A stretch of 64,000 nt of DNA from Bacteroidales bacterium UBA2287 (GCA_002345675.1 DDWL01000038.1:1-64000); one strand, 5' to 3'; positions 45,964-54,394 are shown, numbered from the stretch's first letter. Numbers and translations: made by a program. The notes: generated from the letters alone by a model not told the origin.

Positions 45964-48318
45964 ATGGAGGAGTATAAATATATTGGTAAGTCGGTTGTTA
46001 AAGTCGACGGTAAGGAAAAAGTATCGGGTGCAGCACTATACACCGACGATTTGGAGTTTGGCCCAAATATGCTTTACGCCGAAATTGTTGAAGGGCCTCA
46101 TGCTCATGCAATGATTCTAAGTATCGATACTTCGGAAGCCGAACAGGTTCCCGATGTAATTGCGGTTGTAACCGGAAAAGATTTTCCTTACAATTTCGGC
46201 CTTTACATGCAGGATCGCTACATTTTTGCTCAGGATCGTGTTCGTTTTTTTGGTGAACAAATAGCTGCCGTTGTTGCCCGAACTCCACAGGCAGCAATGA
46301 AAGCAGCCAAACTGGTTAAAGTAAAATACAGCACTCTTCCAAAGGTACTTAGTCCACTCGACGCAATTAAGGAGGGAGCCGACCTTATTCACCCAAACCT
46401 TAAAAACTATCAGCACGTTCCATGGTTTTTTCCTAAACCCGATACCAACGTAGCTCACCACCGAAAAATTAGAAAGGGCGATGTCGATAAGGGTTTTGCC
46501 GATGCTGATTATATACTTGAGGACACTTACGAAGTGCCTCGCTTTTCGCATTGCGCCATCGAGTTCCATGCTGCTGTTGCAAAGTACGACCTTTCGGGTC
46601 GATTAACGGTTTGGGCTTCGTCGCAATCGCCTCACACACAACGAAATTTGTTTGCTGCTGCATTTGCTCCCCTCGGAATTAAACACAACGATGTTCGTGT
46701 AATTGCACCTCACGTAGGTGGCGGTTTTGGCTCAAAGGCTGGTGTAACCATGGAAATTATTGCCGCAGCTATTGCCATTAAAGTTCCTGGTCACCCTGTA
46801 AAAGTTCTTTGGAACCGCGAACGTGAATTTTATAATACCTATCAAAGGTTAGGAGTTGTAACAAAGTTGAAAATTGGTGTTAAAAACGATGGTCGCATAA
46901 CTGCACTAAAGCACGATTTATACTGGGATGCGGGTGCTTATGTTGAGTATGGCGCCAATGTTGTAAATGCTGTTGGCCTTTCGGCCATTGGCCCTTATAG
47001 GGTCGAAAATGCATCAATCGACTCGTTCTGTATTTACACAAACCTCCCTCCAGGAGGACCATATAGGGGTTTTGGCTATAGCGAATTTCTATTTGGACTC
47101 GAATCACATATGACTCGTATAGCTAAGCATTTGGGAATTGATGATGTAGAAATTAGGCGCAGAAATGCCATAAAAGAGGGTGAACTTACCGCCTATGGCG
47201 CGCACATGAACCCCAATGGCCTGTTGCAAGCTATCGATGCGGTTGCCAAGGAGATTAAGTGGAACGAAAAACTCAAATCGAACGATCCAAATATTGCCAT
47301 TGGCAAAGGTTTTTCGCTATTCTGGAAAGCTCCAGCAATGCCACCCAACGCATCGTCGTCGTGCTTTTTAAAGTTTAACGAGGATGCCAGCATAAACCTT
47401 TTGGTTTCGGGAATGGACTTGGGTCAAGGTTTCCTAACCGTTATGGCTCAAATAGCCGCCGAAGTTCTGCAGGTTCCCACATCGAAAATTAGAACCGAAA
47501 ATCCCGATACCGATCGTAATCCTTACGAATGGCAAACTGTGGCATCGCATATTACTTGGGGTTGCGGAAATGCCGTGCGTAAAGCGGCAATTGATGCCCG
47601 CGATCAAATTTTCGATTTAATAGTTCGAACAAAGTATCTTCCAAAGGATATGCTTTACATGGATGACGAAAAGGTTAAGTGCAAAACCGATCCAAAGTTC
47701 GAAATAAAGCTTAAAGATTTCATTATTAATGGAATTCAAATGGAAGATGGAACGTTTAAGGGCGGACCAATAATTGGACGTGGAGTATTTATGCCCGAGT
47801 TCACATCGACCAATGCAAATCCCGAAACCAGCCAGGGTGGACACCCAAATGTTCATTATACCGTTGGTGCAGCTGCTGTAATTATTGAGGTTGACAAGCA
47901 AACCGGAAAAATAAAAGTAAAGCGAATTGTCGAAGCCATTGATGCCGGTAAGGCGCTCAACCCGAGTTTAGTGAAAGGTCAAATTATTGGAGGCGTTCTT
48001 CAGGGTTTGTCAACTGCTATTTACGAGGAAATGAAGTTCGACCATAGGGGTAAAATGCTAAATCCTAATTTTACCGACTATAAAATTCCTACAGCACTCG
48101 ATGTTCCCGACGAAATTGTTCCTATTATTATTGAAGTTCCACAACCCGATGGCCCATTTGGAGCTCGAGGAGTTGGCGAACATCCTATGATTCCTGTGGC
48201 TCCTATGATTGCTAACGCAATTGATGATGCCCTTGGAATTCGTTTAAACTCAATGCCCCTTACAGCCGAAAAAATTTGCTTAACAATGTTAGAACGAGCG
48301 AAAAAGGAAAAGAAATAG
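45964..48318 (+). CDS. molybdenum hydroxylase molybdopterin-binding (large) subunit
   Basis: 784 residues, usual for the family. N-terminal a/b hammerhead domain (about 1-125), then the molybdopterin domains with GGGFGSKAG (near 255), PPGGPYRGFGYSE (near 363), MDLGQGFLTVMA (near 485) and the active-site Glu in GARGVGEHPMIP (near 740). In bovine xanthine dehydrogenase the substrate-binding Glu802 lies in GGKE; here the corresponding position is Ala (GSKA), so it is probably not a true xanthine oxidoreductase though it keeps the Arg of YRGFG. No CODH-type active-site Cys loop is seen. Hydroxylates a carbon next to a ring nitrogen, or an aldehyde, with water as the oxygen source (family knowledge). 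A maturation factor (XdhC/MocA type) is not in the window. Confidence 0.9.
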   Translation: MEEYKYIGKSVVKVDGKEKVSGAALYTDDLEFGPNMLYAEIVEGPHAHAMILSIDTSEAEQVPDVIAVVTGKDFPYNFGLYMQDRYIFAQDRVRFFGEQIAAVVARTPQAAMKAAKLVKVKYSTLPKVLSPLDAIKEGADLIHPNLKNYQHVPWFFPKPDTNVAHHRKIRKGDVDKGFADADYILEDTYEVPRFSHCAIEFHAAVAKYDLSGRLTVWASSQSPHTQRNLFAAAFAPLGIKHNDVRVIAPHVGGGFGSKAGVTMEIIAAAIAIKVPGHPVKVLWNREREFYNTYQRLGVVTKLKIGVKNDGRITALKHDLYWDAGAYVEYGANVVNAVGLSAIGPYRVENASIDSFCIYTNLPPGGPYRGFGYSEFLFGLESHMTRIAKHLGIDDVEIRRRNAIKEGELTAYGAHMNPNGLLQAIDAVAKEIKWNEKLKSNDPNIAIGKGFSLFWKAPAMPPNASSSCFLKFNEDASINLLVSGMDLGQGFLTVMAQIAAEVLQVPTSKIRTENPDTDRNPYEWQTVASHITWGCGNAVRKAAIDARDQIFDLIVRTKYLPKDMLYMDDEKVKCKTDPKFEIKLKDFIINGIQMEDGTFKGGPIIGRGVFMPEFTSTNANPETSQGGHPNVHYTVGAAAVIIEVDKQTGKIKVKRIVEAIDAGKALNPSLVKGQIIGGVLQGLSTAIYEEMKFDHRGKMLNPNFTDYKIPTALDVPDEIVPIIIEVPQPDGPFGARGVGEHPMIPVAPMIANAIDDALGIRLNSMPLTAEKICLTMLERAKKEKK

Positions 48319-48328
48319 GGAAGTCCGA

Positions 48329-48389
48329 AGTCGGAAGCCCGAAGACCGAAGACTGCAGTCCTCAGTCTACAGTCTGCAAACTTCCGACT
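48329..48389. repeat. palindromic GTCGGAAG/CTTCCGAC hairpin
   Basis: AGTCGGAAG (48329-48337) and CTTCCGACT (48381-48389) enclose GACCGAAGACTGCAG-type repeats that pair partly with CAGTCTACAGTCTGC. It lies right after the molybdenum-subunit stop, without a T-run, so it may act as an mRNA 3' stabiliser or be a dispersed repeat. Confidence 0.55.
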
Positions 48390-48401
48390 ACTAACCCAAT
48401 T

Positions 48402-48446
48402 AACTCAATCAACTCAATCAACTCAATCAACTCAATCAACTCAATC
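48402..48446 (+). repeat. five perfect 9-bp tandem repeats before the CoA-transferase start
   Basis: The unit AACTCAATC repeats five times without error (48402-48446), ending 1 nt before the ATG at 48448; a degenerate unit (AACCCAATT) precedes it. A change in copy number would alter the leader but not the reading frame. Confidence 0.9.
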
Positions 48447-48447
48447 C

Positions 48448-49635
48448 ATGAAGCCACTACAGAATTTAAAAATACTCGATTTAACAAGGGTTCTTGCTGG
48501 CCCATTTTGTACAATGATTTTAAGCGACTTAGGAGCTGAGGTTGTAAAAGTAGAGGTGCCAGGAACTGGCGACGACGCGCGCTCATTTGGTCCTTTTAAA
48601 AATGGGCAGAGTTTATACTTTTTGAGTATTAACCGCGAAAAGAAAAGTATTTCGTTGAATTTAAAGTCCGAAAAGGGCAAGCAACTTTTTTGCAGCTTGA
48701 TTAAAGAGTTCGATGTTGTTGTTGAGAATTTTCGTCCCGGAACAATGGAAAAGTTAGGACTTGGATATGAGGATTTAAAGCAGCATAACCCAAAAATAAT
48801 TTATGCTGCATCGTCGGGTTATGGGCACACAGGACCAAGTTCGACAAAAGCCTCGTACGACATTCTGGCGCAAGCAATGGGAGGAATTATGAGCATAACC
48901 GGTTGGCCAAACACACCTCCAACTCGAGTAGGAATGTCGCTTGGCGATATAACCGCTTCGCTTTACTTGGCTATAGGAATTTTAGCTGCTTTGCAGTACC
49001 GAAACAATACAGGTTTGGGTCAAAAGGTTGATATTGCAATGCTCGACTGCCAAGTGTCGATTCTCGAAAATGCCATTACTCGATATCAGGTCGATGGAAC
49101 GCTACCCGAACCACTTGGAAATCGACACCCAACCATTGCGCCTTTTCAGGCATTTAAAGCAAGCGATTGCTATTTCGTAATTGGTTGCGGCAACGATTCG
49201 CTTTGGAAAAAGCTTTGCTGCGCAATTGAACGTCACGACTTACTTGAAAGGCAAGAGTTTACCACAAATGCTCTAAGAACTCAGCACCTAAGCGAACTCA
49301 TAAGCGAACTCGACAAAACCATTTGCACAAAAACTGCCGACGAGTGGGTTAAGATAATCGATGCTGCTGGAATTCCATGTGGTCCAATTAACACTATCGA
49401 TAAGGTAATGAACGATTCGCAGGTTTTAGCGCGTAACATGGTTGTAGAGGTTGACGATAAAAAGGTAGGCAAAATTAAAATTGCTGGTAACCCAATAAAA
49501 ATGTCAACTTTGGTCGACAAAATCGATCGCCTCCCAGCACCTGAAATAGGCGAGCATAATGTTGAGGTGCTTTCGAGTTTGCTTGGTTTGTCGGTAAAAG
49601 AAATTGAGCAATTAAAAACCGATGGGGTTTTGTAA
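48448..49635 (+). CDS. family III CoA-transferase (CaiB/BaiF type)
   Basis: 395 residues, full length. N-terminal motif LKILDLTRVLAGPFCTMILSDLGAEVVKVE with GDDAR; VVENFRPGTMEKLGLGY; the probable catalytic Asp167 in VGMSLGDITASLYLAIG, at the position of Asp169 in formyl-CoA transferase; and GLGQKVDIAMLDCQVSILEN. Moves CoA between carboxylic acids (oxalate, formate, carnitine and others in the family), so it activates or deactivates an acid made by this pathway; oxalate or oxamate derivatives would fit the AllFGH subunits (inference). Preceded by 9-bp tandem repeats; 17 nt from the amidase gene. Confidence 0.9.
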   Translation: MKPLQNLKILDLTRVLAGPFCTMILSDLGAEVVKVEVPGTGDDARSFGPFKNGQSLYFLSINREKKSISLNLKSEKGKQLFCSLIKEFDVVVENFRPGTMEKLGLGYEDLKQHNPKIIYAASSGYGHTGPSSTKASYDILAQAMGGIMSITGWPNTPPTRVGMSLGDITASLYLAIGILAALQYRNNTGLGQKVDIAMLDCQVSILENAITRYQVDGTLPEPLGNRHPTIAPFQAFKASDCYFVIGCGNDSLWKKLCCAIERHDLLERQEFTTNALRTQHLSELISELDKTICTKTADEWVKIIDAAGIPCGPINTIDKVMNDSQVLARNMVVEVDDKKVGKIKIAGNPIKMSTLVDKIDRLPAPEIGEHNVEVLSSLLGLSVKEIEQLKTDGVL

Positions 49636-49652
49636 AGGTTATTTAAGCATTT

Positions 49653-50969
49653 ATGGCTAGAAATAGTAAATACATCAAATGTTTGCCCCTAAAGCAAACA
49701 GTAAATGACCTAAAGAGCGGAAAACTTCCGCTCTTGGAGTTTATTGAAGAAATTTGCAACAGAATTGATCAGGTTGAACCACATATACATTCACTTTTGC
49801 CCGAAGTAAACAGGCGAGAAAGGCTAAGAAAAGAAGCGAATGAATTGCTTGCCAAATTTCCCAATCCCACCAATCGTCCACCTCTTTTTGGAATACCAGT
49901 GGGAGTAAAGGACCTTTTTAATGTCGATGGTTTCGAAACTAAGGCCGGATCGGCGTTGCCTTCATCTCTATTTAAAGGAAATGAAGCTTCGATTGTTTCG
50001 CAGCTTAAAAAAAACGGAGCCTTAATTCTTGGTAAAACCGTAAGCACCGAGTTTGCCTATTTTGAGCCTGGCCCAACATGTAATCCTCACAACATAAAGC
50101 ATACTCCTGGCGGATCAAGCAGCGGATCGGCAGCAGCTGTTGCCAGCGGATTAACTCCGTTAGCGCTTGGAACGCAAACAATAGGTTCGATTACTCGACC
50201 AGCAGCATTTTGTGGAATTTATGGTTTTAAGCCAACTTCGGGTAGAATTTACACCGACGGTGTTGTGCCATTTTCGCCAACTGCCGACCACATTGGTTTC
50301 TTTACACAAGATTTTGACGGAATCGAATTGGCATGCTCCGTTTTAGTCCCTAATTGGAAGCCAAATGGCATGCAATTAACCAGCAAATCTGTAATTGGGG
50401 TTGCAACGGGTAGTTACCTTCAACAGGCAAATTCCGAAATACTTTCGAAATATAATGAGGTAATCCAATTGCTAAAGCAAAACGGATTTAAAGTAATTGA
50501 GGTTGATGTTTTTGGCGATATTGAAAAGGTAAATGCTTCGCACAAGCGAATAGTTGCATACGATTTTGCTAAAGTTCACGAAAAATGGTTTAAGCAGTAC
50601 GAATCGCTTTATAGGTTAAACACTAAAAAGTTAGTTCTCGAAGGCCAAAATATTTCGCATGAAACATGGTTGCAGGCATGCAACGAAAGGGATGTAACAA
50701 AACTATATGTTGAAAGAATTCAAAATGAAAACGAAATTAATATTTGGCTAACTCCCGCAACCATTAGCGTTGCAACCGAGGGTTTAAGTTCCACAGGAAG
50801 TCCACTTATGAATTTACCCTGGACTTATATTGGTGTGCCAACCCTTTCGATTCCAGTTGGGGAAAACGAACTTGGATTACCCATAGGCATTCAGGTTGCA
50901 GGTGCATTTGGTAAGGATGAAGAGTTGATTGAAAATTGTTTGGTGGTAAATAACCTTTTAAAGGATTAA
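49653..50969 (+). CDS. amidase-signature hydrolase
   Basis: 438 residues. The amidase signature triad is intact: Lys86 (GIPVGVKDLFN), Ser155 (PGGSSSGSAAAVASG) and nucleophile Ser179 (GTQTIGSITRPAAFCGIYG); the 24-residue spacing between the serines matches fatty-acid amide hydrolase and malonamidase. It lacks the allophanate hydrolase C-terminal domain and shows no gatB/gatC neighbours, so it is a catabolic amidase rather than GatA. Probably releases ammonia from an amide or ureide in the pathway. Last gene of the cluster: a 631-bp gap with repeats and a decayed gene follows. No carbamate kinase gene is found in the window. Confidence 0.9.
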   Translation: MARNSKYIKCLPLKQTVNDLKSGKLPLLEFIEEICNRIDQVEPHIHSLLPEVNRRERLRKEANELLAKFPNPTNRPPLFGIPVGVKDLFNVDGFETKAGSALPSSLFKGNEASIVSQLKKNGALILGKTVSTEFAYFEPGPTCNPHNIKHTPGGSSSGSAAAVASGLTPLALGTQTIGSITRPAAFCGIYGFKPTSGRIYTDGVVPFSPTADHIGFFTQDFDGIELACSVLVPNWKPNGMQLTSKSVIGVATGSYLQQANSEILSKYNEVIQLLKQNGFKVIEVDVFGDIEKVNASHKRIVAYDFAKVHEKWFKQYESLYRLNTKKLVLEGQNISHETWLQACNERDVTKLYVERIQNENEINIWLTPATISVATEGLSSTGSPLMNLPWTYIGVPTLSIPVGENELGLPIGIQVAGAFGKDEELIENCLVVNNLLKD

Positions 50970-51026
50970 TATCCAATGTCGTTTAGTTAGGATCAAAAGA
51001 GACTAACAAAAAAACTAAGGAAAACT

Positions 51027-51144
51027 TAACCACAAAGAACACGAAGTTTTTCTCAAAGTTCACAAAGTAGAATATATGAAGACTTTCACTTTGTGCCTCT
51101 TTGTGTTCTCTTTGCGTCCCGATAGTTATCGGGATTTGTGGTTA
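51027..51144. repeat. 118-bp inverted repeat with CCCGATAGTTATCGGG
   Basis: Ends TAACCACAAA (51027-51036) and TTTGTGGTTA (51135-51144), with inner arms AAGTTCACAAAGT and ACTTTGTGCCTCTTTG and the core palindrome CCCGATAGTTATCGGG (51118-51133) beside the right end. Follows the amidase gene by 57 bp. It belongs to the same family as 17996, 43556 and 44496. Confidence 0.75.
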
Positions 51145-51247
51145 TTATTTTTAAGAGGTATTTCAGGTTTACGAATATTATTCTTAACTAAACGACATTG
51201 GATTAATATCTATTGTTATTTTTTTGAGAGACAAAATTCTCGTTTCA

Positions 51248-51460
51248 TTAACAATGTTTTTTTGTAAATTCCTCGTAGTCTACCGATTCTCCATTTTCAA
51301 TTTCTTCAATTCCTTTAATATTTCTCTTTTTTGCGATTGATGTGTATTATCCCAAAAATCAACTTGATGATAGTATAATAGTTTTGTCAGCATTTAGTAT
51401 CAATCTTACGAGTTCCAATTTTTCTGTTTGAATAATATTTTCTACAAAGTAAATGAGTAT
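51248..51460 (-). pseudogene. decayed antitoxin-like gene fragment
   Basis: On the minus strand three frames together read like a small addiction-module antitoxin. VENIIQTEKLELVRLILNAD is near 51390-51447, HQVDFWDNTHQSQKRE is near 51315-51365, and IKGIEEIENGESVDYEEFTK runs to the stop at 51248-51250. The pattern 'DWWDE...KASIERGIKQLDAGEGIPHEEVMKK' of RelB/YefM-like antitoxins has the same layout. Two frameshifts break it and no start or toxin gene is seen. Rests on recalled family sequence only. Confidence 0.4.
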
Positions 51461-51600
51461 CCAATGGCCTATTTTATACATATTTTTTGTTCACAGTTTA
51501 CAGTAATTATAGTTATTTTTACAATTTCAAAGATATGAGCCCAAAAATGGTTGAAAAGCATTGTAATTTTAAAAATGGTTAAACTTAATTTTTTAATGTC

Positions 51601-51780
51601 ATGGATTCAATTGTTAAAGTACTCGAAACTCTAAAGAAACAGGGCAAAGCCATGAAGGCTGGCGAAATTGCCGAAGCTGCTGGTATTGATAAAAAAGAGG
51701 TTGAAAAATCGATTAAAAAACTTGTTGCCGAAGGCAAATTGCACTCGCCAGTAAGGTGCTTTTACGATATTAAAAAGTAA
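51601..51780 (+). CDS. 59-residue winged-helix-like protein
   Basis: ATG at 51601, stop TAA at 51778-51780, 59 residues. The sequence (MDSIVKVLETLKKQGKAMKA, then GEIAEAAGIDKKEVEKSIKK and LVAEGKLHSPVRCFYDIKK) has the helix pattern of a minimal winged helix: a helix, a turn AGIDKKEVEKSIKKL as recognition helix, then a short wing. Lys-rich; probably a DNA-binding protein. Codon use and the strong alternation typical of real genes support it although it is short. It stops 8 nt before the GTG start of ligA and so probably shares its transcript. No metal site. Function unknown. Confidence 0.75.
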   Translation: MDSIVKVLETLKKQGKAMKAGEIAEAAGIDKKEVEKSIKKLVAEGKLHSPVRCFYDIKK

Positions 51781-51788
51781 TTACCTAA

Positions 51789-53795
51789 GTGAAACCCGAA
51801 GAGGCAAAGAAACGCATTGAATGGTTGCGCTCCGAACTAAAGAAGCATAACCATTCGTACTACGTATTGGCAAAACCCACAATATCGGACTTTGAGTTCG
51901 ATTCAATGCTAAACGATTTGGAGGTGCTCGAAAAAATGTTTCCTCAGTTTGCCGACCCCTCTTCGCCAACCGTTCGAGTGGGAAGCGATGTTAGCGAAGG
52001 CTTTACGCAGGTTGCCCATCGTTACCCAATGCTTTCGCTGGCAAACACTTACTCTTTCGAAGAACTCGATGAATTCGATGCCCGAGTTCGAAAGGTTATT
52101 CCGCAAGGGGTTGAGTACGTTTGCGAGCTTAAGTACGACGGCACTGCCATTTCAATAACATACCTTAACGGCTTTTTAAGCCGAGCGGTAACCCGTGGCG
52201 ACGGAACCCGTGGCGACGAGGTAACTACCAATGTTAAAACGATAAAATCAATTCCTCACAATTTAAGCGGAACCGATTTTCCTTCCGATTTCGAAATTCG
52301 TGGCGAAATATTTATGCCTCATGCTGTTTTCGACTCAATAAACGTACAACGCGAAGAGCAGGGCGAAGCGCTACTTGCCAACCCTCGAAATGCAGCTGCT
52401 GGTACGCTTAAAATTCTCGATTCAAAAGTTGTTGCGTCGCGTAAGCTCGATTGCTACCTGTACTATATTTTAGGCGACAAGCTACCATTCGAAAATCACT
52501 TTCAAAATCTTCAAAAAGCTAAGGAGTGGGGTTTTAAAGTGCCTGCCGAGGCAAAACTTTGTGAAACCATTAATGAGGTTAAGGCATTTATAACGCATTG
52601 GGAAACTGAACGTAAAAAGTTACCGTTCGACACCGATGGGGTTGTTGTAAAGGTGAACAGCTACAAATTTCAAAATTTACTTGGCTTTACAGCCAAAACG
52701 CCTCGTTGGGCAATTGCCTATAAGTATAAAGCCGAACAGGCCGAAACCAAACTACTTTCGGTCGATTTTCAGGTGGGTCGCACGGGTGCAATTACTCCCG
52801 TTGCCAACCTAGAGCCAGTTCAACTAGCAGGAACAACCGTTAAGCGTGCAACGCTTCACAATTCCGACCAAATTGTAATGCTAAATCTTCATAAAGGCGA
52901 TACAGTTCTTGTTGAAAAGGGGGGCGAAATAATTCCTAAAATTATTGGTGTTGTTAAGGAAAAACGTGCAATTCATTCTGCCGAAGTGGAATTTATTTCC
53001 CTTTGCCCCGAGTGTGGAACCGAACTTATTCGCCCCGAGGGCGAGGCAAAGCACTACTGTCCAAATTTATACGGTTGTCCACCACAACTTAAGGGTCGCA
53101 TAATTCACTTTATTAGTCGAAAGGCTATGGACATTGATGGGCTGGGAGAGGAAACCATTGAACTTCTATTTAACGAAGGCTTAATAAAAGATTTTGCCGA
53201 TTTATACAATTTAACATACGAGCAATTGCTGCCACTCGAACGGTTTGCAAAAAAATCGGCAACAAATGCCATAAACAGCATTGCCAAATCGAAGGAAATT
53301 CCCTTGCATCGACTTATATTTGCCTTGGGTATTCGTTTTGTGGGTGAAACAACAGCCCAGAAATTGGCTAAACATTTCGGTTCAATCGACACAATTCGTA
53401 ACGCATCTTTCGAACAACTAATTGAGGTAGATGAGGTTGGTGAGCGTATTGCGAATAGTATTTTAGAATTCTTTGCCAGCGAAACGAATAGAATTTTGAT
53501 TCAAAAGTTAGAAAGTTCTGGTGTTAAAACTACATTTGTTGAAACTTCTGTTGTAGCCGAATCGGATAAACTTTTAGGTGAGAATGTAGTTATTTCGGGT
53601 ACTTTTGCCCAGGTTTCGCGCGATGAAGCAAAGATTTTAGTCGAAAAACACGGAGGTAAAGTTCTTTCGTCGGTTACAGGAAATACTACTTTAATTGTTG
53701 TTGGCGAGAATATGGGGCCCGCAAAACTCGATAAAGCCCGAAAATTAGGCATTAAAATAATCTCGGAAGAGGAGTTTTTAAAAACTATACAGTAA
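51789..53795 (+). CDS. ligA: NAD-dependent DNA ligase
   Basis: 668 residues from a GTG start at 51789; no ATG nearby fits, since the family's N-terminal Ia domain begins at once (AKKRIEWLRSELKKHNHSYY). Adenylation domain with the KxDG motif at Lys115 (CELKYDGTA), OB-fold, a four-Cys zinc finger (CPECGTELIRPEGEAKHYCPNLYGC), helix-hairpin-helix repeats (SIDTIRNASFEQLIEVDEVGERI) and a C-terminal BRCT domain (about 590-668, NVVISGTFAQVSRDEAKILV). Seals nicks in replication and repair using NAD. All family parts present. Follows a small winged-helix-like gene by 8 nt and precedes a DUF6913-like gene and dapA. Confidence 0.97.
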   Translation: MKPEEAKKRIEWLRSELKKHNHSYYVLAKPTISDFEFDSMLNDLEVLEKMFPQFADPSSPTVRVGSDVSEGFTQVAHRYPMLSLANTYSFEELDEFDARVRKVIPQGVEYVCELKYDGTAISITYLNGFLSRAVTRGDGTRGDEVTTNVKTIKSIPHNLSGTDFPSDFEIRGEIFMPHAVFDSINVQREEQGEALLANPRNAAAGTLKILDSKVVASRKLDCYLYYILGDKLPFENHFQNLQKAKEWGFKVPAEAKLCETINEVKAFITHWETERKKLPFDTDGVVVKVNSYKFQNLLGFTAKTPRWAIAYKYKAEQAETKLLSVDFQVGRTGAITPVANLEPVQLAGTTVKRATLHNSDQIVMLNLHKGDTVLVEKGGEIIPKIIGVVKEKRAIHSAEVEFISLCPECGTELIRPEGEAKHYCPNLYGCPPQLKGRIIHFISRKAMDIDGLGEETIELLFNEGLIKDFADLYNLTYEQLLPLERFAKKSATNAINSIAKSKEIPLHRLIFALGIRFVGETTAQKLAKHFGSIDTIRNASFEQLIEVDEVGERIANSILEFFASETNRILIQKLESSGVKTTFVETSVVAESDKLLGENVVISGTFAQVSRDEAKILVEKHGGKVLSSVTGNTTLIVVGENMGPAKLDKARKLGIKIISEEEFLKTIQ

Positions 53796-53805
53796 AATAA
53801 AAGTA

Positions 53806-54381
53806 ATGGGGTTAATAGCGAATTACACATTAAGGTTTGGGCTTTATAAACTCAAAAAGCAGTTGCGTGACCTTAAACGGAATAAGCAAGTTCACAATTT
53901 CGAGTCGGCTCGTTCGGTGGGGATACTTTGTGTAACTTCAACCGACGAAGTATTCGATCAGGCAATGGAGTTAACCAACTTTCTTACCCACAAAAATATT
54001 GAAGTATGCTTACTCGTGTATTGCCCATTAAAAGAAGTTCCACAAAAATTTCTCCTTCGCAAAAACGTAAATGTTTTTAATATTAAGGATTTAAATTGGT
54101 ATGGAAAACCAATGGTGCCCATTACCGAAGAATTTTATAGTAAAGATTTCGATATTCTTATCGATTTAAGTTTACAGGAAGTGTTTCCAATTCGTTGGAT
54201 TTCATCGCTTTCGAAAGCAAAATTTAAAGTTGGAGCGCTTAACTACCTTGGTAGCCCCAACGATTTAATAATGAGCATTGGTAAAAAAAATGTAGCATTT
54301 TTGGTGGAGCAGATTAAGTATTATCTTAACTTGCTGAATAACCGATTTGCGCAGGAAAAACAATTAATAGAAAAGGAATAA
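53806..54381 (+). CDS. DUF6913-like protein
   Basis: 191 residues; cytoplasmic, no signal peptide. Basic N-terminal helix (LYKLKKQLRDLKRNKQVHNF) followed by a Rossmann-like alternation (SVGILCVTSTDEVFDQAMEL, VCLLVYCPLKEV, FDILIDLSLQEVFPIRW). I recognise it as the small Bacteroidota family found beside dapA and ligA (DUF6913), whose function is unknown. Lies 10 nt after ligA and 13 nt before dapA, so all are probably one operon. No catalytic motif is visible. Confidence 0.7.
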   Translation: MGLIANYTLRFGLYKLKKQLRDLKRNKQVHNFESARSVGILCVTSTDEVFDQAMELTNFLTHKNIEVCLLVYCPLKEVPQKFLLRKNVNVFNIKDLNWYGKPMVPITEEFYSKDFDILIDLSLQEVFPIRWISSLSKAKFKVGALNYLGSPNDLIMSIGKKNVAFLVEQIKYYLNLLNNRFAQEKQLIEKE

Positions 54382-54394
54382 TTATACCGAATTT

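Noticed and set aside
45964..48318. Calling the molybdenum enzyme a xanthine dehydrogenase
   Set aside because: The Glu802-equivalent is Ala and no purine-specific neighbours are present, so only a general molybdenum hydroxylase assignment is supported.
48276..48586. Open frames across the gap before the CoA-transferase on both strands
   Set aside because: They exist only because the 9-bp tandem repeat contains no stop codon; the peptides are simple repeats.
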